Shown here in pieces: positions 57,948 to 64,000 of a stretch of DNA of 64,000 bases. Where the stretch lies: the NCBI RefSeq assembly GCF_019112545.1, contig NW_025064887.1:1036524-1100523 (forward strand). Direction: 5' to 3'. The position numbers and the translations under genes were made by a program. Below the pieces are notes generated by a model. That model saw only the letters and a program-made list of their open reading frames with translations. It did not search any database and was not told the origin of the DNA. Position 1 is the first letter of the stretch, and each line of letters starts with the position of its first letter. The DNA is from Guyanagaster necrorhizus. Lineage: Eukaryota; Basidiomycota; Agaricomycetes; Agaricales; Physalacriaceae.

Positions 57948-58363
57948 CTAGGCGGACTTAGCTTTAGCCCTCTTTGCCAAACAAGTTCCGGTGGCAGCGG
58001 GGGCGGTGGAAGTGGGGGCGGCAGTGCTAGTGGGGGCGGCGGCAGTACTAGTGGGGGCGGCGGCAGTGCTGCTAGACGCTGCTGAACCCGGACTGTAAAT
58101 AATGACCTCAGTTTCAATACACCATGCGAGGAAATCACTACATACAGGCACTGAGAGTAATAAGCATTCAGGACGGTGCAAGTTGATCCGGACACACAAG
58201 TCGTGGCACCAGCTGCCGTAAATGTCAGCGCAAAATCATCCGGTGCAGCGGTTGGTGACTTACTCCATCCGATACCACCGCACTGGCCGTATACGGCAGA
58301 CTGAGCTTGGACGAAAGCGGGAAGTACAGCGACGAGAGCAGCAAGGACGGAGATTTTGAACAT
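57948..58363 (-). CDS. Orphan CBM1 protein (secreted, no catalytic domain)
   Basis: Three exons: 58363-58264, 58212-58146 and 58092-57948. They encode a signal peptide ([20 protein letters not shown]), a complete CBM1 with its four Cys ([25 protein letters not shown]) and a linker with AAAPTST repeats. It ends [15 protein letters not shown] with a stop at 57948-57950. The product is about 103 residues before cleavage. The CBM1 and upstream DNA are near-identical to those of the GH6 gene, so this is a recent partial duplication. The tail after the linker is not GH6-like; a distant resemblance to the start of GH10 domains is too weak to use. It might be a small cellulose-binding protein or simply a dead fragment with an open frame. 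Confidence 0.65.
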
Positions 58364-58935
58364 CTTTGCGAATGACTGGATGAAGTACTACGATGTAGAA
58401 CGACTCTAAGGAATCTGACGATGATTCAACTGGCTTTATAGGACTCGATGGCCATTAGAACCTGACGATGTTGTACTAGTAGTTCCGGTGTTCAACCGAC
58501 TGCAATAAACGGAGAGACGTCGGTACGGAGCAATGGCTTGTGGCCTCAGGCCTCAAGGCTCGTATCATACCATAGCTAATCATAGTCGGTTAACCCACCG
58601 TGATCCTGCCAGTTCATCCGAATATGATGTTAACCCTGTCGCAAGGGGTCTTTAAAATTGTCGAATCATCGATGGACACACACAAGATTCATTGAGCCGA
58701 AGGGGTACCGCCGGAAGAAATCGCTGTCAATCCCTGACAAAGGCATCCCGACATAAAATTTTGTTGTGTAATTGGGAATCCTGTCGGCAACTCTCGGTTC
58801 TTTATCGGCGAGACAGTTAGACAGCATGGACAAGGAGAGGCAGGTGATAGGTGGCTGCCTGGCAGCGCCGGGAAATTGGAGCCGTTCCAAGTTTTGTATG
58901 CATGATCAACAGGTCACGGTATGGAATACTGTCTG
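58060..58935. repeat. Segmental duplication copy 2
   Basis: Counterpart of 54860-55665. It contains an extra stretch of roughly 60 bp (about 58808-58870) that is absent from copy 1. Similarity fades after about 58935. From there to the GH6 relic at 59313 I see no gene. Confidence 0.9.
58434..58440 (-). promoter_or_regulatory. TATA box of the orphan CBM1 gene
   Basis: TATAAAG on the minus strand about 71 bp before the ATG at 58363, in DNA copied from the GH6 promoter. The copied gene may therefore be transcribed like the cellulase. Confidence 0.55.
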
Positions 58936-59313
58936 GTGAGCATAACCCCAATAAATGCGGACGAAGTTATGGCGACATCCAGGATTTATGATGATAAGTC
59001 GCCTTATCTGAGGATTGGCGTCACTATCCACGTGAGCTTTGGATTTCAGCCATGTTTTTCCTATGTGGCGCTTTCCAACTTGTAGCGGTGTCTCGAAGTT
59101 AACGTTCATTAAGGGCGCGGAATAACAGTAGGCGGTCCGAATCCCTCGTAAATTTCTTTTTAAAGAAAATGAATCATGTTTCCGGACTGGCTCAATATCA
59201 CGCTGAAATTGGACATGTTGAAGTTCAGTTCCAAGATTGAATTCGTTATGAAACGCAGTCAAGTAGTGAACGATTAAAAACGTGTCAAGGATGTGCAGAA
59301 CAACGTCAAGATA

Positions 59314-60639
59314 TCAGAATGAAGGGTTGGCATTGGTCACCAAATTTTCGAAGTAGGATTGGAACCATGCCCCAGGTTCCGGGGTATCAGTGGCAGCATC
59401 GCTGCGCGATGGACATGAGCTAATAGGAAAGAGAGACACGCGGAAAACTTACGACAAGTCAAAACTAGAGTTATACCTGGAAGAGATGGTGTGCTTGTTC
59501 CGTCAGATTCACCTGGTGGCTTAACCCAGACAATAGCGTCAGTGAGTCAGAGCCTGTATCAGTGGTGGGACGTGTTCCCAGTCCAGCGCCAACGACGTTA
59601 CACCAGTCGCCCAAGCATTACGAATATCTTGTTGATCGGAACATCCTTGATCAACCATAAAATGGGCGGGAAAGGAAGTGAACAGAGGAGCCAAGGGCAG
59701 TGAAGCTCGTAGAGTCCGGACGTGACAGGATCCGCAGTTGTGGCGCTGGGACGGTAATCAATTTAGGGTCTTGAGACAGATTACCAACCTAAGGGCGTTG
59801 TAATTAGAGACGTCTGTTGCTAGCCCACGAACATATTCGGGAGATCCAGCAGCGGTGTATAGGTCGTTGAAAAATCAGCTGTCGGACTCAGGTTGACGGG
59901 CCAGCCCAGCCATCCGGCGTGGCCTGCATCAAGGTACATACAGATTCCGACAGAGCTGAAGCTGTTGCATGGCGTAGGTAACTCCCTCCTAGTAACCATG
60001 TGTGAAGGCGATTCAGGCCAGAAGGATCAAAAGTGGGTATTACAGACCCTATAGGCATCTTCTGCGCCGGAGCATTTAGAAACACTTAAATTCGTGACTA
60101 GATTGGCCAACGAATCGGACTCAATGACAGCAACAACACGGACATCAGTATATTCTGTTGGCTAAGTAAAGTTCACGGATGTTTGAGCGCCGGAAAATCA
60201 CGTACGAGAAGCCTCTTCAACGATTTGGTCGATGTAATTTTTGTACTTGTTCAGACCATCGTCAGCAATGCTAAACTCTCCATTCGAAGCCAATGCAGCA
60301 CAGTCACGACCTGCGAGGACGTAAACGACAATCTGAACCAAGTAGTTGGCGACTTCCGATTCCTGCAAGCATTGAGCATCCGCGAGATAGGTTCCCAAAT
60401 CAAATACCTTTGAGACGAGGTCGAACCAGGTAAAAGTCGAAATTTCCGCGACAACCGAGACATTTGCCGGTGATTGCAGCAGCTACAGGTTGGACTTCAG
60501 GAGCATAGCAAGGAGGCACGTGGACCTTTATGATTGATTTCAGAAGCAGCAACGAAGGAGGACACTCACCTGATTCAGTCCGTACGAAAGCTGGTAGAAT
60601 GGAGAGAAGCGATGCGAGCATATAGATTTTTCCGAACAT
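59314..60639 (-). pseudogene. Decayed GH6 cellobiohydrolase paralogue without CBM1
   Basis: A signal-peptide-like start (MFGKIYMLASLLSILPAFV) is followed directly by catalytic-domain sequence, with no CBM1 or linker. Matches to the intact GH6 are [80 protein letters not shown] and AWFQSYFENLV, ending at 59314. The frame shifts after AAITGK and again in the DAGHAGW region near 59940; other breaks follow around 59690. The catalytic motif DLPDRDCAA is VLAGRDCAA, and the conserved PGGECDGTS is PPGESDGTS, losing a cysteine. It is inactive as read. It was probably a separate older paralogue, since it differs far more from the GH6 gene than the CBM1 copy does. Confidence 0.88.
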
Positions 60640-61798
60640 CGTGATGTCAGAAAAAGTACATTGAGTTAGCTGCTCAGCTACTAAAGCTCCAGGCAAATTA
60701 TAACATGCATAATAATCATGGATGAGACGCTGCGTCGCAAAAATTCGGTATCTGTCCTACTGTAACGAGCGGGTAGACGCCTTGAAATGTCATAGTGACA
60801 GCGGGTACCGTGAAGTCATGACCGTGCCAGTTTGGACCTTCTCCCCGCCCAAAGCTAAGAATCACTATGATAGAAGGAAGATAAACGTAGTATGCTGCGG
60901 AAAGAGTTGACTCACAGAAGCTGGAATTCGCCTCTGGTCAATGGCAGAAGAAATTCGGGGCAATATCGGAAGCATTCTCACGATACAACAACTAAGAAGG
61001 TTCCCATAACATTTCACCGTCTGCTCGGAGAAATGTCATCCAGTGAACTAGAAAAAAAAGCGTCGAATACAATGCAGCCTTTGATCAGTTCTGTCCGCCT
61101 TGGTCGCAGTCCAAATTGCATTGTGGAAGAATGGTTCAACGCAGGGTCTGAAATACGGGGCAGTTGCTTACCAGAGATTGCTGTAGTCAGGGACATTAAT
61201 TGGCAATCGTCAAACGTATTCGTCGAGTCGTAGAGGTCCAGCAAATCAGCGTAAAACTATTGTTACTCAACAATCGAGTTTCTCGATAGTAGCAAAAAAT
61301 TAGGCGATAAATGGAGCCTACGTGTGCCTGTCCTCAGGTGGTGCAATGTTGAGTCAGACACGTCGTGTAGAGAATTCCTGGAGCCCAGACATTACGTAGA
61401 TTCCTAGGCGGAATGTTATCCGTGAAATGATTCGATTGTTTCCAAGGTTTAATCTGGGCACAGCTCGCCCGTTACAATCGTGATCTTGAAACGTTAACAA
61501 GTCCTTAGATTACTATTAAATGTGAAACATACCTTGCGAAGTATAAGTTACAGATGGACGATCTGCAACCACTAACAGATTTGTAAGAGACGATGATGAT
61601 CAAGTGTCAACATCATATTCCATCGCACAGGCACACCTTGTCCTTGGAACCAAGATTTAACGTCTTTGCGAGCAGTATTCTGTAAGTGGATACGATCCCC
61701 TGAGCCAATAGCATGAGGTAGCTCGTTATAAGTGAACAGCGTCATGAAACGATTGATTGCAAAATGACGTTATCCATTCAAAAACGTCTTAAATACAT
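60640..61798. other. Gene-free stretch, GH6 relic to NECAP
   Basis: About 1.16 kb. A 113-codon plus-strand frame (60892-61233) is open but lacks motifs and exon-like context. It partly holds the upstream region of the GH6 relic. Confidence 0.4.
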
Positions 61799-62684
61799 TT
61801 ATGACCGTCTCTTCGAGCTTGGCGGAGGAGGTAGAAGCGGAAACGCGCCCCCAGCGGAGGTTTGAGATGATGACTGTGTCGTTGATCCTAGAAGATTGGT
61901 GTCTGAAGACACATGTTTGCTTCTACCTGGAATAGCAATCGTGAACGTTTCCCCTTCCTTGAGGCTGTAATCCTTTTTAGGACCAGCAGGTACATGAGGG
62001 GAGGGGATTTCTTCAACCTCGCTATGAGACGGATGGAGGGCTGCCCTGTAGCGCCTGAAGACCGGGATAAGCACTTCCGAGCAGCAACACGACCACATAC
62101 TTTGAGTAATCTTGGAGGGCGACATCTGCAAGGAGATGAGAAGGCGAACACTAGCATCGCGTGACCTCTGACATACTGAAGTCAAAACTATCGGTTCTCT
62201 CGGCAAATCCAAGCCCAATGTAAGCCTTCTTTCCAGCATCCTCAATCCGAACAACAAAATATCGTGATGAATCAAGCACGGCTTCAACAGAAGGGCGATC
62301 AGGATCATATGCAGTCTTTGCGAATACTTGGAAAACAGTTAGAACCGGAGGTAGAGTCGTAACAGCGAACGTACATTCCCCTGTGAAGCTGTCAATTGTG
62401 GTACTCTAGGTGATGTTTCGACCTGCCGCACCTGTCTGGGCATCCTCAAACAGCAGGGATGCTCCAGATGACTTCTCCACGATTCTCAGACGTCCTTTCC
62501 ACAAAGGATTGCTCAGATCACCCCATTCCATTGCGCGATGGCCTGCATTGACTTTCAAGGGCGGTATCTTGTATACTGAAGCCAGAGCGGTCGAGGCAGG
62601 CCCGACGAGAAGGATGCGACATTACTTACTGGATATCTCCCTTATGATGAAGAGGATGGACTCAATCTCGTCCTCGACGTCCAT
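61799..62684 (-). CDS. NECAP-type adaptin-ear-binding endocytic protein
   Basis: NECAP proteins bind AP-2 and regulate clathrin coats through a PH-like PHear domain. The ATG at 62684 gives [18 protein letters not shown], then [10 protein letters not shown] and [21 protein letters not shown] 6-nt microexon (62375-62380) between two introns is needed to read EDAQTGELFAKTAYD. The domain continues [38 protein letters not shown] and NVALQDYSK, again over introns. [20 protein letters not shown] and [17 protein letters not shown] follow, and a Ser/Pro-rich tail ends SSKRRS at 61799. All parts of the PHear domain are present. It shares a 173-bp divergent promoter with the HIBCH gene. Confidence 0.88.
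62375..62380 (-). other. Probable 6-nt microexon (GGGAAT) in the NECAP gene
   Basis: Upstream intron: 62431-62381 (51 nt, GTGCGG...TTCACAG). Downstream intron: 62374-62327 (48 nt, GTACGT...TTCCAAG). Including the six bases gives ...DAQTGELFAK..., which matches the conserved SGELFAQ-type segment of NECAPs. Reading straight through hits a TAG at about 62407-62409. Joining the outer exons directly keeps the frame but loses Gly-Glu. Confidence 0.7.
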
Positions 62685-62857
62685 GGCGAAGTGAGGCGGT
62701 GGTGGTTGTGGTTAGGGTTCAAGACGTCACAAAGCTTATTATCTAATTTCATTTTGTTTATTTTTCCTCCGCTCCGGAAGGGTTAGAGCACATAGCCGGT
62801 CCTTTCCCCAAGTCGATCTCAGCGGACAGATAGCTAGCTCTTCCGAGTCCGGCTCCC
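62685..62857. promoter_or_regulatory. Compact bidirectional promoter, NECAP and HIBCH
   Basis: Only 173 bp lie between two divergent ATGs. It includes a T-rich run (attttgtttatttttcctcc near 62750). No TATA box is evident. Confidence 0.5.
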
Positions 62858-64000
62858 ATGTTGGTCCCGACTATCATCAAGGACATGTCTCAAAGAGGCG
62901 CCAGCGCACTGAAACGAACTCGACAGATAGCGTCGCACATGATGTCGACGACGACCGAGGTATGCTCCAGCTAGCTGTCGCTCTTCACGACCAGAGGATA
63001 ATTTCAAAAATTTAGGATACAGTTAAATTTGAATCTCTTTCGGAGCTGCGGGCGTATACACTTAATCGGCCTGAAAAGCTCAATGCTCTCGACGAGCAAA
63101 TGCTCGGTCTGCTGCGACCAAAAATCGAGGTGGATAATCTGCTCTTATGTCCTAGGATTCCGCTCACCGCTATATCTGAAGTCTTGGAGCAATTCTGATC
63201 TATGCGGAGTAATTCTGGGCAGAGGTACTGGGAGAGCGTTTTGCGCGGGTGGTGATGTTGCTAGTGAGCTAGATTTATTCTTTTCCGTTTCCTGTAGATC
63301 TGAATGAAGATCTTGTGCCGAGGCGTTGCGCAGAACGCGGCAAATCCTGAAACTAGGAAGCGCGCTATCAAGTTCTTCAAAGACGAGTACGTGGCATCGA
63401 CCCTTGCCGTTGCTCTATTCCCATTCCAGTGACGTCTAGGTTTGAACTGGATTATTTGCTGGCAACTATACAAAAACCATACGTGGCTTTGATGGATGGC
63501 ATCACGAGTGAGTGTCATTTTTTCGATGACTTCCCGTTCTGAAGGCGCGCGCTAGTGGGCGGTGGCGTTGGACTGTCTGCGCCGGCAACTTTCAGAATAG
63601 CCACCGAAAACACTTTGTTTGCTATGCCGGAGACTGATATCGGCTATTGCCCTGATGTTGGAGGCAGCTACTATCTTTCTAGACTTGATGGCGAAATAGG
63701 TACCTATCTCAGTTTGACTGGCGCGCGTCTAAAGGGCAGAGCGGTATTGTGAGTAGATTTTGCGGCCCGCGGCATTTTATTGAAAGCGAACGTATCAGCG
63801 AACACGGTCTGGCCACTCATTTCATTCCATCGCGTCGGATTCCCACTGTTGTTGAAGCCTTGGCTGGTGTAGAGGATGCCGATTACGACATTTCATGTGT
63901 CGATGTCAATGGAATTCTTGAGGAGAATTCCGGGGAACGTGAATCCGACGAACCATCTTCACTACTTGTTGGAGCTACACGCGTCGCTCTGGATTCCGCA
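62858..64000 (+). CDS. HIBCH: 3-hydroxyisobutyryl-CoA hydrolase, mitochondrial (partial, runs off the end)
   Basis: A crotonase-fold hydrolase of valine breakdown that frees 3-hydroxyisobutyrate from CoA. The ATG at 62858 gives a basic leader ([20 protein letters not shown], then [10 protein letters not shown]) suited to mitochondrial import. Introns join it to [39 protein letters not shown] (the oxyanion Gly-Gly), [69 protein letters not shown] (active-site Glu and Asp) and [20 protein letters not shown]. The final visible exon reads [29 protein letters not shown] and the oxyanion motif separate it from ordinary enoyl-CoA hydratases. The C-terminus is outside the window. Confidence 0.92.

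Noticed and set aside
57948..58000. Start of a GH10 xylanase after the orphan CBM1 linker
   Set aside because: [10 protein letters not shown] only faintly resembles GH10 N-termini, and no GH10 motif follows in any frame down to about 55.7 kb.
1..64000. tRNA genes, rRNA genes and CRISPR arrays
   Set aside because: I looked in the larger intergenic regions for TTCRA-type loops with paired arms and for regularly spaced repeats and found none. A covariance-model scan would settle the tRNA question.

Overview
The window looks like nuclear DNA of a mushroom-forming basidiomycete (Agaricomycetes). Genes are dense and most are cut by many introns of about 45-60 nt with GT..AG ends. The contents fit this: a secreted GH6 cellobiohydrolase with a fungal CBM1 module, a GH51 arabinofuranosidase, a microsomal P450, a fungal sphingolipid C9-methyltransferase, F-box proteins, a Ty1/copia element and a LINE remnant. 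GH6 with CBM1 suggests a white-rot or litter lifestyle; I cannot name the genus. I saw no tRNA, rRNA or CRISPR array.

Layout. 0-4.3 kb: a 5'-truncated LINE tail and a tandem F-box pair, one copy intact and one decayed. 4.4-8.7 kb: a flavin monooxygenase and an acetate-permease-family gene, divergent. 9.2-10.7 kb: a diverged direct repeat of unknown class. 10.8-17.9 kb: an AT-rich island in which a decayed ATPase-like gene, free of CpG, is split by a 5 kb copia element flanked by a perfect 5-bp target duplication. 18.4-31.2 kb: a P450, a GTPBP1/2-like protein, a sphingolipid C9-methyltransferase, a short-chain dehydrogenase and the ribosome-biogenesis factor Utp22/Nrap. 32-40.6 kb: an F-box protein, then a secreted GH51 arabinofuranosidase and a secreted type-B carboxylesterase that diverge from one 1.8 kb intergenic region. 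41-52.9 kb: housekeeping genes (CSN8, UBLCP1, a Nudix hydrolase, TBCE, an SR splicing factor, NFS1). 53.5-60.6 kb: a cellulase cluster made of an intact GH6-CBM1 gene, an orphan CBM1 gene produced by duplication of the GH6 promoter and first exons, and a decayed GH6 copy. 61.8-64 kb: a NECAP endocytic adaptor containing a probable 6-nt microexon, and a 3-hydroxyisobutyryl-CoA hydrolase that runs off the window end.

The functional themes are plant cell-wall breakdown (GH6, GH51, esterase), oxidative and lipid metabolism (FMO, P450, SDR, sphingolipid methylation, valine catabolism), and core cell biology (rRNA processing, tubulin folding, Fe-S clusters, splicing, endocytosis, ubiquitin/COP9). 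The most unusual items are the CpG-free relic with a nested copia, the cellulase duplication that created a stand-alone CBM1 gene, the microexon, and two GC-AG introns. Exon boundaries were read by eye from splice signals and protein continuity, so outer CDS coordinates are firmer than inner ones.
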